Origin: Phytohabitans houttuyneae
Lineage (GTDB): Bacteria; Actinomycetota; Actinomycetes; Mycobacteriales; Micromonosporaceae
DNA: 64,000 nucleotides
Direction of reading: 5' to 3'
NCBI RefSeq assembly: GCF_011764425.1
Contig: NZ_BLPF01000001.1
Location: forward strand, 4,393,001 to 4,457,000
Position numbers and translations under genes: made by a program. Below, in pieces: positions 1-8,670 of the stretch (within the stretch, counting starts at the first letter, position 1; every line of letters starts with the position of its first letter). The notes beneath the pieces were generated by a model. The model had not been told where the DNA came from. It did not search any database and saw only the letters and a list, made by a program, of their open reading frames with translations.

Positions 1-291
1 CGTGGCGCCGGCCTTGCGCGCCTTGCGCCCGGCGCGCTTGGTGGTGCGGCCGGCCTCACGGGCGCCCTCGGCGGCGGCCGCGGCCAGCGGTGCCAGCGTC
101 GCCATCGTGGACTCCCATCCGCTTGACGCGCTCTCCTTGACCCGGTGCGCGCCATCGGCTGCCTTGGGCCCCATCGTCGCGCCGACGCCGCCCGCAGCAT
201 GCGTGGCAGCCTGCATGAAGTGATCGAAACTCTCGCCCAGCTCAGCCTTTACCAGCTGGCTGCGCGTTTTACGCCGCGCCAATCCGAGCAC
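1..291 (-). CDS. Conserved hypothetical protein, 3' end cut by window
   Basis: Reading the minus strand from a GTG at 291 gives an open frame of 97 codons that runs off the window edge. A GAGGAGG-type ribosome binding site lies about 8 bases upstream of the GTG. The N-terminus reads MLGLARRKTRSQLVKAELGE and continues into an Ala/Gly-rich stretch with a basic tail rich in Lys and Arg (KRAGRKARKAG). I recognise it only as a small conserved actinobacterial protein that often sits divergently from the cyclophilin gene; no function can be given. The gene is divergent from the cyclophilin at 476. The overlapping plus-strand frames here look like shadows. Confidence 0.6.
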   Translation of the reverse strand, partial: MLGLARRKTRSQLVKAELGESFDHFMQAATHAAGGVGATMGPKAADGAHRVKESASSGWESTMATLAPLAAAAAEGAREAGRTTKRAGRKARKAGAT

Positions 292-475
292 CGATACCCT
301 CCTCCTCGCATCTTTTCTCCGTGCTATGCCCGTATCGCGTGCAAACGACACAGGCAAGCGCCCGACGGGGAGACCGTTCTCTCACCGTCATCCTGCCTCT
401 TCGGATGCCTTCGCAGTGCCGGAACGGGCACATGGGAGGATCCGCATGGAACTGACCAACAACTGAGGAGTACCC

Positions 476-1012
476 GTGGCTGACGCTCTCTACGCCACCC
501 TGCACACCAACCACGGCCCTATCCGGTTGGAGCTGTTTCCCAACCACGCGCCGAAGACGGTCGAAAACTTCGTAGGGCTCGCAAAGGGCACGAAGGCCTA
601 CACCGACCCGAAGACGGGTCAGCCGGGCTCGGGGCCGTACTACGACGGCACGCTTTCGCACCGCGTGATCAGCGGCTTCATGATCCAGCTGGGTGACCCG
701 ACCGCCACCGGTCGCGGTGGGCCGGGCTACACGTTCGCGGACGAGATCCACCCCGAGCTCAGCTTCGACAGGCCGTACCTGCTGGCCATGGCGAACGCCG
801 GCCCGGGGTACAACAACCAGGGCACGAACGGCTCGCAGTTCTTCATCACGGTGAGCGCGACCCCGCACCTGAACCGGAAGCACACGATCTTCGGCCAGGT
901 CGCGGACGAGGCGTCGGCGAAGGTCGTCGACTCGATCGCGAACACCCCGACCGCCCCCGGCGACCGCCCGGTCAACGACGTCGTGATCGAGCGCGTCGAG
1001 ATCGAGGGCTGA
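476..1012 (+). CDS. Peptidyl-prolyl cis-trans isomerase, cyclophilin type
   Basis: This 178-residue protein is a single cyclophilin domain that catalyses cis-trans isomerisation of proline peptide bonds and assists folding. No signal peptide is visible, so it should be cytoplasmic. The family signature is clear: a central NGSQFFITV block, followed by HLNRKHTIFGQV near residues 133-144. The GTG start at 476 is preceded by TGAGGAG about 5-9 bases upstream, which supports this start. Length is normal for bacterial single-domain cyclophilins. It is followed after 46 bases by the rhomboid protease on the same strand, so the two may be co-transcribed. Confidence 0.93.
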   Translation: MADALYATLHTNHGPIRLELFPNHAPKTVENFVGLAKGTKAYTDPKTGQPGSGPYYDGTLSHRVISGFMIQLGDPTATGRGGPGYTFADEIHPELSFDRPYLLAMANAGPGYNNQGTNGSQFFITVSATPHLNRKHTIFGQVADEASAKVVDSIANTPTAPGDRPVNDVVIERVEIEG

Positions 1013-1058
1013 CAGGTACCTTTGCGTGCATGATTGAGCGGATCGAGCGAGGACGGCC

Positions 1059-1988
1059 GTGAGCGAGTCGCCCGTGACCGTGCCGGTCTGTTACCGCCAC
1101 CCGTCGCGAGAGACCTACGTCCGGTGCGTCCGGTGTGATCGTCCGATCTGCCCGGACTGCATGCGAGCGGCCTCCGTCGGGCACCAGTGCCCGGAGTGTG
1201 TGGCCGAGGGACGACGCACCCAGCGGCCGGCGCGCACCGCCTTCGGTGGCAGTGCCGCCGGCCGCCAGGGGTACGTGACAAAGGCCCTGATCGGCCTCAA
1301 CGTCCTGGTGGCCGTCCTCGGCCTGGCCGTGGCCGGCGGCGGCTCGCTCTTCAGCGGCGGCCTCTTCACCAGCGGCACCCGCCTGCAGTTTCTCGGCGCC
1401 GTGCTCGGCCGCACGCAGACCATCAACGGCGACCGGTACTGGATCGGCAACTTCCCGCAGCTGGGAGACGTCTACACCGGCATCGCGGACGGCGCCTACT
1501 ACCGCCTGTTCACCGCGATGTTCATCCACTACGGGATCCTGCACCTCGCGCTGAACATGTGGGCGCTCTGGGTGCTGGGTCGCAACCTGGAGGCCGTGCT
1601 CGGGCCGCTGCGGTTTCTCACGCTCTACCTGCTGGCCGGCCTGGGCGGCAACGTCGCCTGCTACCTGATCAGCCCCGACGCGTTCTCGGCGGGTGCGTCG
1701 ACGGCGGTGTTCGGCCTGTTCGCCGCGTTCTTCGTCATCCTTCGCAAGCTCGGCCGAGATACCTCCGCCGTCATCGGCATCCTGGTGGTCAACCTCGTGC
1801 TGACCTTCGCGGTGCCCAGCATCTCGATCGCCGGCCACCTCGGCGGCCTCGTCGTCGGCGGTCTCGTCGGCGCGGTCCTGGCGTACGCGCCGCGCGCCCG
1901 GCGCAACCTGATCCAGGCCGGGGGCAGCGTGGCGGTGCTCGTGGTGCTCACGCTGCTGACGCTGCTACAGACGGCCGCCCTCACGTAG
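1059..1988 (+). CDS. Rhomboid family intramembrane serine protease with N-terminal zinc-binding segment
   Basis: The 309-residue protein begins with a Cys/His-rich segment (CYRHPSRETYVRCVRC, CPDC, CPEC, residues 11-47) that looks like a B-box-type zinc-binding module. Several membrane helices of a rhomboid domain follow. The catalytic dyad is visible: Ser214 in GASTAVFG and His260 in AGHLGG, with the supporting HYGILHLALN motif at 157-166. It should cut transmembrane segments of other membrane proteins; the substrate is unknown. The start is a GTG just after the cyclophilin gene. Its last 24 bases overlap the convergent PH-domain gene. Confidence 0.92.
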   Translation: MSESPVTVPVCYRHPSRETYVRCVRCDRPICPDCMRAASVGHQCPECVAEGRRTQRPARTAFGGSAAGRQGYVTKALIGLNVLVAVLGLAVAGGGSLFSGGLFTSGTRLQFLGAVLGRTQTINGDRYWIGNFPQLGDVYTGIADGAYYRLFTAMFIHYGILHLALNMWALWVLGRNLEAVLGPLRFLTLYLLAGLGGNVACYLISPDAFSAGASTAVFGLFAAFFVILRKLGRDTSAVIGILVVNLVLTFAVPSISIAGHLGGLVVGGLVGAVLAYAPRARRNLIQAGGSVAVLVVLTLLTLLQTAALT

Positions 1989-2387
1989 CGGCTCCAGCGC
2001 GGCGGCCACCTCGGCCGGCGGGACACCGAGGTCGTACTCGTTGAAGAGGTGCAGCGACTCGCCCGCGTCGATCTCCAGTGTCTCGGTGCGGAGGCCGAGC
2101 CTCGGCCGCGTGTCCACCCGTACCCGCTCGATCTCCGACCAGGCCAGGTGCCGGCGGCCGGTGAGGCCCGCGACCACCGTGACCCCCTCGGGGTCGGCGG
2201 CCAGCCGCACCGGTACGAACAGGTCGCGCGCCGCCCACAGGGCGAGCGCCGCGGCCACGGCGGCGGCGAGCACGAGCCGGACCACGTCGCCGTCGGCGAA
2301 CAGGAGGCCGGCTGCGAGGATCGCGGTGGCCGCGGCCAGCTTCACGGCGGGCACTTTCCCGGGCACGCGCCAGGTGAGGGCATCCAT
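1965..2387 (-). CDS. PH domain-containing membrane protein
   Basis: The 140-residue protein has two closely spaced hydrophobic segments near residues 14-55 (AVKLAAATAILAAGLLF and VVRLVLAAAVAAALALW). A small C-terminal domain rich in beta strands follows (GVTVVAGLTGRRHLAWSEIERVRV), the pattern of the short actinobacterial PH-like family (PF10756 type). It is probably an inner-membrane protein with a cytoplasmic PH-like domain of unknown ligand. It is convergent with the rhomboid gene and overlaps its 3' end by 24 bases. This neighbour order is common in Micromonosporaceae, which is recollection and not a search result. Confidence 0.75.
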   Translation of the reverse strand: MDALTWRVPGKVPAVKLAAATAILAAGLLFADGDVVRLVLAAAVAAALALWAARDLFVPVRLAADPEGVTVVAGLTGRRHLAWSEIERVRVDTRPRLGLRTETLEIDAGESLHLFNEYDLGVPPAEVAAALEPLREGGRL

Positions 2388-2446
2388 GCGCCAATTCTGG
2401 TACCGCGCGCCTCCGCCGCACTCCAGCCGGGCGCTACTGGGGAGTA

Positions 2447-3589
2447 ATGTCGATGACTATGAGGGACGCGGTCATCGTCGGCGCTGTTCGCACCCCGGTC
2501 GGGCGGCGCAAGGGCGGCCTTTCCGAGATCCATCCGGTTGACCTGTCGGCGCACGTGCTGCGCGCGCTCGCCGAGCGCACCGGGCTCGACCCGGTGCACG
2601 TCGACGACGTCATCTGGGGCTGCGTCTCGCAGATCGGTGAGCAGTCGTGGAACATCGGGCGCAACGCCGTCCTCGGCGCCGGCTGGCCGGAGTCGGTCCC
2701 GGGCACCAGCCTCGACCGCCAGTGCGGCTCCAGCCAGCAAGCGGTCCACTTCGCGGCCGCCACCGTCCTTTCCGGGCAGGCCGAGCTGGTGGTGGCCGGT
2801 GGCGTCGAGTCGATGACGCGGGTGCCGATGGGCTCGAGCGCGGCCGGCCAGTGGGCCTTCGGTGAGGGCGTGCGCGAGCGCTACGGCGACGACGGGTTCA
2901 GCCAGGGCGTCGGCGCGGAGATGATCGCCGCGCGGTGGGGTTTTTCCCGTCTGCAGCTCGACGAGTACTCGCTGGCCAGCCACCAGAAGGCGGCCGCCGC
3001 GCAGGACGCCGGCGCGTTCAAGGAGGAGATCGCGCCGGTCGGGCCGATCGACTCGGACGAGGGCATCCGGCGGGACACCTCGCTGGCGAAGCTCGCCGAG
3101 CTGGCCACCCCGTTCAAGGCCGATGGCGTGGTCACCGCGGGCTCCGCCTCGCAGATCTCCGACGGCGCTGCGGCGCTTGCCGTCACCACCACGGACTTCG
3201 CCCGCGAGCACGGCCTGCGGCCGCTCGCGCGCATCCACACCGCCGTCGTCGCCGCCGACGACCCGGTGGTCATGCTCACCGCGCCGATCCCGGCCACCGC
3301 GAAAGCTCTGCGCCGCGCGGGCCTCGGCATCGAGGAGATCGGTGTGTACGAGGTGAACGAGGCGTTCGCCCCGGTGCCGCTGGCCTGGCTCGCCGAGACC
3401 GAGGCGGATCCCGAGCGGCTCAACCCTCGTGGCGGCGCGATCGCGCTGGGCCACCCGCTCGGCGGTTCGGGCGCCCGCATCATGACGACCATGCTCAGCC
3501 ACATGCGGGACAACCAGATCCGGTACGGGCTGCAGACCATGTGCGAGGGCGGCGGCATGGCCAACGCGACGATCCTGGAACTTCTATAG
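2447..3589 (+). CDS. Thiolase family protein (acetyl-CoA C-acyltransferase)
   Basis: The 380-residue protein is a full-length thiolase. It condenses or cleaves acyl-CoA and acetyl-CoA through a cysteine acyl-enzyme. Visible catalytic features are Cys93 in DRQCGSSQQ, His336 in GHPLGGSGA, the NEAFA block and Cys366 in TMCEGGGMAN. The ATG at 2447 is taken as the start, but a second in-frame ATG lies at 2459 and would remove four residues. No other beta-oxidation genes are nearby, so the physiological substrate cannot be deduced. The protein should be cytoplasmic and tetrameric by family knowledge. Confidence 0.93.
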   Translation: MSMTMRDAVIVGAVRTPVGRRKGGLSEIHPVDLSAHVLRALAERTGLDPVHVDDVIWGCVSQIGEQSWNIGRNAVLGAGWPESVPGTSLDRQCGSSQQAVHFAAATVLSGQAELVVAGGVESMTRVPMGSSAAGQWAFGEGVRERYGDDGFSQGVGAEMIAARWGFSRLQLDEYSLASHQKAAAAQDAGAFKEEIAPVGPIDSDEGIRRDTSLAKLAELATPFKADGVVTAGSASQISDGAAALAVTTTDFAREHGLRPLARIHTAVVAADDPVVMLTAPIPATAKALRRAGLGIEEIGVYEVNEAFAPVPLAWLAETEADPERLNPRGGAIALGHPLGGSGARIMTTMLSHMRDNQIRYGLQTMCEGGGMANATILELL

Positions 3590-3634
3590 CGTTCGACCCG
3601 CGTCACATTCCGTTCGCACCTCGTTAAACGCGGC

Positions 3635-4129
3635 ATGGACGTGTTCTCCCGAACGTTCTTGCCCGCCGCCGCCGAAGCCGGCGTGGCCATCTCCACCGTG
3701 AGCCGCCACATGCCCGTCTTCCGGCGGTGCGTGGAGGCCGATGACGCGACGGTCCTGGTCACCCGCTGCCTCCGCCCGGATCGGCCTATGCAGGGCGAGT
3801 TTCTGCTGCTGCTGACGTACCGCCGCCTGGTGGTGACCCAGGAGACCCGCGTGCTGCACCGGCTCCGCCTGCACCTCAACACCGAGCTGCGACACCTCAG
3901 CAACGTCACCTGGAACCCTGACCCGCGCGTCGCCGCGGTCGAGCTCGCCGCCACCGCCGTCGACGGCATCCGCGAGCGGTTCTGGATCAAGACCGGTCAC
4001 CCGAAGCAGGTCTGGCACCTGGATGCGCTGCTCAGCCACGCTTTCCGTCCCCGTGTTGTGGCTGAGCGCGCCCAGAAGGCATCTCGCGTAACAGCGCCCG
4101 AAGCGCTGCGCGTGCCGGCTGCCGCCTGA
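3635..4129 (+). CDS. Hypothetical protein
   Basis: The 164-residue frame opens with ATG (MDVFSRTFLP) and shows normal high-GC coding character. There is no signal peptide, membrane helix or motif I recognise. It has a hydrophobic beta-like core (GEFLLLLTYRRLVVTQE) and an Arg/His-rich middle, and could be a small alpha/beta protein. It lies 45 bases after the thiolase gene on the same strand. The stop codon is followed immediately by a perfect 17-bp inverted repeat. I do not assign a function. Confidence 0.6.
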   Translation: MDVFSRTFLPAAAEAGVAISTVSRHMPVFRRCVEADDATVLVTRCLRPDRPMQGEFLLLLTYRRLVVTQETRVLHRLRLHLNTELRHLSNVTWNPDPRVAAVELAATAVDGIRERFWIKTGHPKQVWHLDALLSHAFRPRVVAERAQKASRVTAPEALRVPAAA

Positions 4130-4221
4130 CGAACCTTTTTCAACCTGGACCGCGCGGTGCTTGCGGCCCGGCCCTCACCTCGCGGTCAGGCTGACCGCGA
4201 CCAGAGGTTGAAAAAGGTTCG
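4130..4221. repeat. Nested palindromic element (92 bp)
   Basis: Outer arms are perfect 17-bp inverted repeats (CGAACCTTTTTCAACCT at 4130-4146 and its complement at 4205-4221). Inside them is a perfect 10-bp hairpin with a one-base loop (TCGCGGTCAG at 4180-4189, CTGACCGCGA at 4191-4200). It starts one base after the stop codon of the upstream gene. It could be a mobile palindromic unit of the MITE or REP type, or part of a terminator. Confidence 0.65.
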
Positions 4222-4222
4222 C

Positions 4223-4266
4223 TACGGAGGGGCGCCCCTACTCCCCGTGTGGGGCGCCCCTCCGTA
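4223..4266. terminator. Strong stem-loop, probable bidirectional terminator
   Basis: A perfect 16-bp stem (TACGGAGGGGCGCCCC at 4223-4238, complement at 4251-4266) has a 12-base loop. It separates the hypothetical gene from the two-component genes that start at 4313. No long T run follows, as is usual in high-GC actinobacteria. Confidence 0.75.
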
Positions 4267-4312
4267 CATTCCTCGAACATTGCGTTGATGCCCGGGCACT
4301 CGCCCGTCCGAC

Positions 4313-5001
4313 ATGATGGGTGCCGTGGAGCCGAAAGGCCTGGTGCTGGTCGTCGAGGACGAGCGGGCGATCGCCGACCTGGTCAGGATGTACCTGGCCA
4401 GGGACGGGTTCGGCGTGCACGTCGAGCACGAGGGCACAGCCGGGCTGGCGGCCGCGCGTCGCATGCGCCCGGTGGCCTGCGTGCTGGACATCGCGCTGCC
4501 CGGGCTCTCCGGCACCGATGTGTGCCGCCAGCTGCGCGAGGACGGCGACTGGACGCCGGTCATCTTCCTCACCGCACGGGACGACGAGGTCGACCGGATC
4601 GTGGGGCTGGAGCTCGGCGCCGACGACTACGTGACCAAGCCGTTCAGCCCGCGCGAGCTTGTCGCCCGGGTGCGCGCGGTGCTGCGCCGCACGTCCGGCG
4701 CGCCGGAGGGCCGGCCGTTCACGGTCGGGCCGATCACGCTCGACCCCGGGCGCCGCGCGGTGACCGTCGACGGAAAGCCGGTGCAGCTGACCTCCACCGA
4801 GTTTGACCTGCTCGCCCGCCTGATGGGCCGGCCCGGGCGGGTGTTCACCCGCGAGGAGCTGCTCGCCAGCGTCTGGGGTACGCGGCGCACACCGGCACCC
4901 GTACCGTCGACGTGCACGTGGCTCAGGTCCGGGCGAAGCTGGGCGCCGGCGCGGCCGTGCTGCGCACGCACCGAGGTGTGGGGTACGCGGTCGATGCCTG
5001 A
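4313..5001 (+). pseudogene. OmpR-family response regulator, frameshifted in its DNA-binding domain
   Basis: The receiver domain is intact (VEDE acidic pair, phospho-acceptor Asp59 in VLDIALPG, Lys in TKPF). The winged-helix domain starts normally (LTSTEFDLLARL). At the GGGG run 4875-4878 one base is missing: the frame used up to there diverges, while the next frame continues as YAAHTGTRTVDVHVAQVRAK and GVGYAVDA with a TGA at 4999-5001. Total length 689 is one base short of a multiple of three. The natural product would be about 229 residues and regulate a promoter together with the kinase that overlaps its end. As written, the frame instead runs uninterrupted into the kinase, creating an apparent 697-residue regulator-kinase fusion from 4313 to 6406. 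Confidence 0.88.
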
Positions 5002-6406
5002 CCGCCCCGAGCTGACCCAGCTCCTGCCGATCGTGCGGCGCCGACCCCTCGGGCGCACGCTCACGGCCCGCGCGGTCCTCGCCGCCTGCGCGGTGGCGGT
5101 GGTGTCGGTGCTGGTGACCGCCCTCATCGCCGTGCCCATAGCGGTGCGCGCGGTGGAGCGGCAGGCGCGCGACTCCCTCGAACAGCAGGTGCAGGTCGCC
5201 GCGAAGCTGCTGCGCCCCCGGCTCGGCAGCGGCCGTACCGGCGACGAGGAGCGGCTCATCCGCCAGCTGCGCACGGAGGAGATCGACGCGTACCTGATCC
5301 GGGCCGGCGAGCCCGACCGGCCGGGCCTGCCGCCGCAGGTCGTCGCGCGGGTCGCCGCCGGTAAGAACGTCAACACCGTCCGCCCGGTCGGCGGCCGTCC
5401 CTCCATCGTGGTCGGGCAGGCGCTGGCCCAGGGCAACGGCATCGTGCTCGTCTCGCCCCGCCCGACCGGGCTGCGCCGCCAGGTACTGGGAATCGTCTGG
5501 CTGCCGCTGCTGGCCGGCCTGGCGGCGGGCCTCGGCGCCGGCGTCCTGATCGCCCGCCGCATGGTCCGCCCGATCCGCAACGCGGCCACCGCCGCCGCCC
5601 GCCTGCGCGCCGGCGACCGCCGGGTGCGCGTGCCGGTCGAGCCGCCGCAGGAGGCCGCCGACCTGGCGTACGCCCTCAACGACCTCGCCGCCGCCCTGGC
5701 CACGAGCGAGGGGCGGCAGCGCGAGTTCCTGCTGTCCGTCTCGCACGAGCTGCGCACGCCGCTGACGGCCATCCGCGGGTACGCCGAGGCGCTCGCGGAC
5801 GGCGTCGTCGCCGCCGAGGGGGCGCAGCGGGCGGGACAGACGATGCTCGCCGAGGCCGAGCACCTCGACCGGCTGGTGAGCGACCTGCTCGCGCTGGCCC
5901 GGCTGGAGGCGGCCGACTTTCCGCTGGCGCCGGTGCGGATCGACCTCGCCGCGCTGGTACGGGACGCCGCCGAGGCGTGGGGTGGGCGGTGCGCCGCGGC
6001 AGGTGTGGTGCTCCGGGTGGACGTCCCCGCGACCGGGGTGAGCGCGTTCACCGACCCGGGCCGCATCCGCCAGGTCGTCGACGGCCTGCTGGAAAACGCG
6101 CTGCGCGTCCTGCCGGCCGGTGCGCCGGTGGTGCTCGCCGCCTGGTCAGCACCCGCCGGCGCCGTCCTGGAGGTGCGGGACGGCGGCCCGGGGCTCAGCG
6201 ACGACGACCTGGCCGTGGCATTCGAGCGCGGCGCGCTGCGGCAGCGCTACGAGGGGGTACGCAAGGTGGGCAGCGGCCTGGGACTGGCGCTCGCCGCGGG
6301 GCTCGTACGGCGGCTGGGCGGGACGATCGAGGCTGGGCACGCGCCCGAGGGCGGGGCCCGATTCACCGTGACGCTGCCTCCTTACGAACCCCGTACACAG
6401 GCCTGA
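4994..6406 (+). CDS. Sensor histidine kinase
   Basis: The natural start is the ATG at 4994, which overlaps the expected TGA of the response regulator (4999-5001), a classic coupling. The roughly 470-residue protein has a first membrane helix around residues 25-50, a short extracytoplasmic region, and a second helix (LPLLAGLAAGLGAGVLI). A HAMP linker follows, then a HisKA domain with His251 in SVSHELRTPLTA, and a HATPase domain with DGGPGLS and GSGLGLALA boxes. It should autophosphorylate in response to an unknown envelope signal and pass phosphate to the adjacent regulator. Its frame coincides with the 5' part of the regulator only because of the upstream single-base deletion. Confidence 0.9.
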   Translation: MPDRPELTQLLPIVRRRPLGRTLTARAVLAACAVAVVSVLVTALIAVPIAVRAVERQARDSLEQQVQVAAKLLRPRLGSGRTGDEERLIRQLRTEEIDAYLIRAGEPDRPGLPPQVVARVAAGKNVNTVRPVGGRPSIVVGQALAQGNGIVLVSPRPTGLRRQVLGIVWLPLLAGLAAGLGAGVLIARRMVRPIRNAATAAARLRAGDRRVRVPVEPPQEAADLAYALNDLAAALATSEGRQREFLLSVSHELRTPLTAIRGYAEALADGVVAAEGAQRAGQTMLAEAEHLDRLVSDLLALARLEAADFPLAPVRIDLAALVRDAAEAWGGRCAAAGVVLRVDVPATGVSAFTDPGRIRQVVDGLLENALRVLPAGAPVVLAAWSAPAGAVLEVRDGGPGLSDDDLAVAFERGALRQRYEGVRKVGSGLGLALAAGLVRRLGGTIEAGHAPEGGARFTVTLPPYEPRTQA

Positions 6407-6431
6407 CCCTCCCTCGCCGGCCTGGAAGACG

Positions 6432-6971
6432 ATGTTCCACATGAAACGTCTCGGACTGGTGGTGGCCAGCGGAGTGCTGGCGATGGGGCTGGTGGGGTGC
6501 GGCAACGCACCGGCGCAACAGGCCGGCGAGACCGCTGTGGAGGTCGCGGCGGCGATGGGTGTGGAGGGGCAGGCGCTCGCGGCGCTCGGGCTCGACCCGA
6601 CGCCCGCGGTCTCGCCCTCCGCGCCGGCGGACGCCGCGCCGGATCGTACGGACCGCCGCGAGCGGCGCAAGGCACGCGTCATGCTCCGGAAGAACGTCCT
6701 GCACGGCGAGGTGGTCGTGCAGACCAAGGAAGGCACCAAGACGGTCGCCGTGCAGCGCGGCGAGGTGACCGAGATCAGTGACTCCTCGATCACCGTGAAG
6801 TCCACCGACGGTTACAGCGCGACGTGGAGCTTCGCCACCGACCTGCACGTGGTCCGGCACGCCAAGACCGTCCAGCCCGAGGAGATCAAGGCGGGCAGCC
6901 GGGTCGGTGTCGCCGGCGCCAAGAACGGCGCCACGTTCGTGGCCCGGCTGATCGTGGTGCCAGCCTCCTGA
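6432..6971 (+). CDS. Lipoprotein with DUF5666-like C-terminal domain
   Basis: The 179-residue protein has a lipoprotein signal peptide ending in a lipobox LVGC with the acylated Cys at about residue 23. A low-complexity Ala/Pro linker and basic patch (RTDRRERRKAR) follow. The C-terminal beta domain (VQRGEVTEISDSSITVKSTD, then IKAGSRVGVAGAK) resembles DUF5666. It should be anchored outside the membrane. It follows the kinase gene by 25 bases and may be the envelope partner or a target of that two-component system; this link is inferred from position only. A second in-frame ATG lies at 6441. Confidence 0.75.
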   Translation: MFHMKRLGLVVASGVLAMGLVGCGNAPAQQAGETAVEVAAAMGVEGQALAALGLDPTPAVSPSAPADAAPDRTDRRERRKARVMLRKNVLHGEVVVQTKEGTKTVAVQRGEVTEISDSSITVKSTDGYSATWSFATDLHVVRHAKTVQPEEIKAGSRVGVAGAKNGATFVARLIVVPAS

Positions 6972-6980
6972 CCTGCGAGA

Positions 6981-7011
6981 GGACTCCCCGGCAGCCAGGA
7001 CCGGGGAGTCC
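6981..7011. terminator. Stem-loop terminator
   Basis: A perfect 11-bp stem (GGACTCCCCGG at 6981-6991, complement at 7001-7011) with a 9-base loop is followed by GTTTC. It lies 10 bases after the lipoprotein stop codon. Confidence 0.8.
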
Positions 7012-7089
7012 GTTTCATGCCCATCCACACGCGGGGAATCCGGTCAAGCTAGGCTGGGCCCGTTATAGCCAGCGGCCCGTGGAGATCCC

Positions 7090-7782
7090 GTGAAGCTCTC
7101 GATCCTCATGCCGGTCTACAACGAGGAAGATCGCGTCGCGGATGCCCTCAAGCAGGCACTCGCGGTCGACTACCCGTGCGAGATCGAGCTGGTCGTGGTC
7201 GACGACGGCAGCCGTGACGGCACCGCCGAGGTCCTCGGCCGGGCGGATGACGCCCGGCTGCGAGTGATCACCCACCAGCGCAACGCCGGAAAAGGCGCCG
7301 CGATCAAGACGGCGGTGCAGGCTGCCGAGGGTGAGTACATGGTCATCCTCGACGCCGACCTCGAGTACGACCCGCAGGACATCCCCAAGCTCCTCGCCCC
7401 CGTGCTCGACGGCCGCGCCACCGTGGTCTACGGCAACCGGACGTTCGGGAGCCACAGCGCCTACAGCTTCTGGTACGTGATGGGCAACAAGGCCGTCACC
7501 ACCGCTGCCAACGTGCTGTTCAACTCGTACATCGGCGACCTGGAGACCTGCTTCAAGCTGATGCCGGTCGCGCTGTACCGGTCACTCGACGTCCACTCCC
7601 GCGGCTTCGGGATGGAGGCCGAGGTGACCGGCAAGCTGCTGCGCCGCCGCATCCGGCCGTACGAGGTGCCGATCAGCTACCGCGCGCGGGGCCGTGAGGA
7701 AGGCAAGAAGATCACGTGGAAGGACGGCGTCGAGGCGCTGTTCATCCTCGGTCGCGAGCGGGCCCGCCGCCGCAAGTCGTGA
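7090..7782 (+). CDS. Family 2 glycosyltransferase (dolichol-phosphate-mannose-synthase-like)
   Basis: The 230-residue protein is a GT-A fold glycosyltransferase: MPVYNEED at the N-terminus, VVDDGSRDGT at residues 37-46 and the metal-binding ILDADLEYDP near 93-102. There are no C-terminal membrane helices, as in soluble polyprenyl-phosphate-mannose or -glucose synthases. It likely transfers a sugar from a nucleotide donor to a polyprenyl phosphate at the membrane face. Start is GTG 7090. It ends 8 bases before the convergent transketolase gene. Confidence 0.85.
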   Translation: MKLSILMPVYNEEDRVADALKQALAVDYPCEIELVVVDDGSRDGTAEVLGRADDARLRVITHQRNAGKGAAIKTAVQAAEGEYMVILDADLEYDPQDIPKLLAPVLDGRATVVYGNRTFGSHSAYSFWYVMGNKAVTTAANVLFNSYIGDLETCFKLMPVALYRSLDVHSRGFGMEAEVTGKLLRRRIRPYEVPISYRARGREEGKKITWKDGVEALFILGRERARRRKS

Positions 7783-7790
7783 GCGACCCA

Positions 7791-8665
7791 TCAGGCTGAG
7801 CCCACGAAAGCGCTGATCGACTGCCGCACGCCGGCCGGGTCCAGCCCGTGCCACCGCGCGTGGTCCTTCGGGCTGCCGTAACGGTGCAGGTCCGTGCGCA
7901 CCACGCCCAGGCTCAGCAGGCGGTGCGGCAGGTCGCGGAGCGCGTCCGAGACCACGCCGCTGGACGTGCCGGCCAGGTACGGCTCGACCAGCACCACATC
8001 ACTGTGGCCCAGCGCGCGCAGCCCCTGACGTCGAAGGGGCGCGGCGTGTTCGTGTACGCCACCGTCACGTCCAGCCCTTCCACGGCGGCGAGCACCGTGT
8101 CGAGCATCGGCCCGACCGCCACCACCGCCGCGCGCCCACCCCGCCGGATCGTCTGGAGCCCGGTCGCCGGCCGCGCCCGCCCGTTGCGCTGGGTCGAGAG
8201 CCTGATGTAGACCGGCTCGTCGTGGGCGGCCGCCGCGGTCAGCAGCGGTCCGACCTCGTCCGCATGACCAGGCACGTGTACCGTCCAGCCGCCCAGCGTG
8301 TCGAAGAGCGCCACGTCCCCCGGTGACTGGTGGGTGCGCCCCTCGGAGGAGGCGTCGTAGGACGCGCCGATGCTGACCAGCACCGCGCCCACGCCCTGGT
8401 GGTTGAGGTCCAGCTTGATCTGCTCGTAGGCGCGGTCCACCACGAACGGCGCGTACGAGTGCACGATCGGCCGCATCCCGGTCAACGCCAGGCCGCCGGC
8501 CACGCCGAGCATGAGCTGCTCGCGGATGCCCACGTTGATGACCCGGTCGGGGTGCTCCCGCGCGGCCGGCGCGAAGGCGTCGCCGGAGATGTCGGCGAGT
8601 ACCACGGCGGTGCGCGGGTCGCCGTCCAGCAGCGCGGTGGCGGTGTCCACAAAGGCCTGTCGCAT
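7791..8665 (-). pseudogene. Transketolase C-terminal subunit, frameshifted
   Basis: From ATG 8665 the frame reads MRQAFVDTATALLDGD and continues as the pyrimidine-binding and C-terminal half of a split transketolase (VINVGIREQLMLGVAGGLAL, SSEGRTHQSPGDVALFDT). At the CCCC run 8022-8025 (GGGG on the coding strand) one base is missing. The next frame then continues LRALGHSDVVLVEPYLAG and ends ISAFVGSA at 7791. Length 875 is one short of a multiple of three, so repair gives about 291 residues. With the neighbouring N-terminal subunit it would form a thiamine-diphosphate enzyme moving two-carbon units between sugar phosphates. Only 5 bases separate the two subunit genes. Confidence 0.87.
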
Positions 8666-8670
8666 CGTTC

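Noticed and set aside
4870-4880. Programmed frameshift in the response regulator
   Set aside because: There is no slippery heptamer or downstream stem typical of recoding, and six other genes nearby have the same kind of one-base loss.
4238-5863. Long open frame (541 codons) on the minus strand opposite the two-component genes
   Set aside because: It is rich in Arg, Gly and His with no domain, and lies opposite well-recognised receiver and kinase sequence. It is the usual high-GC shadow.
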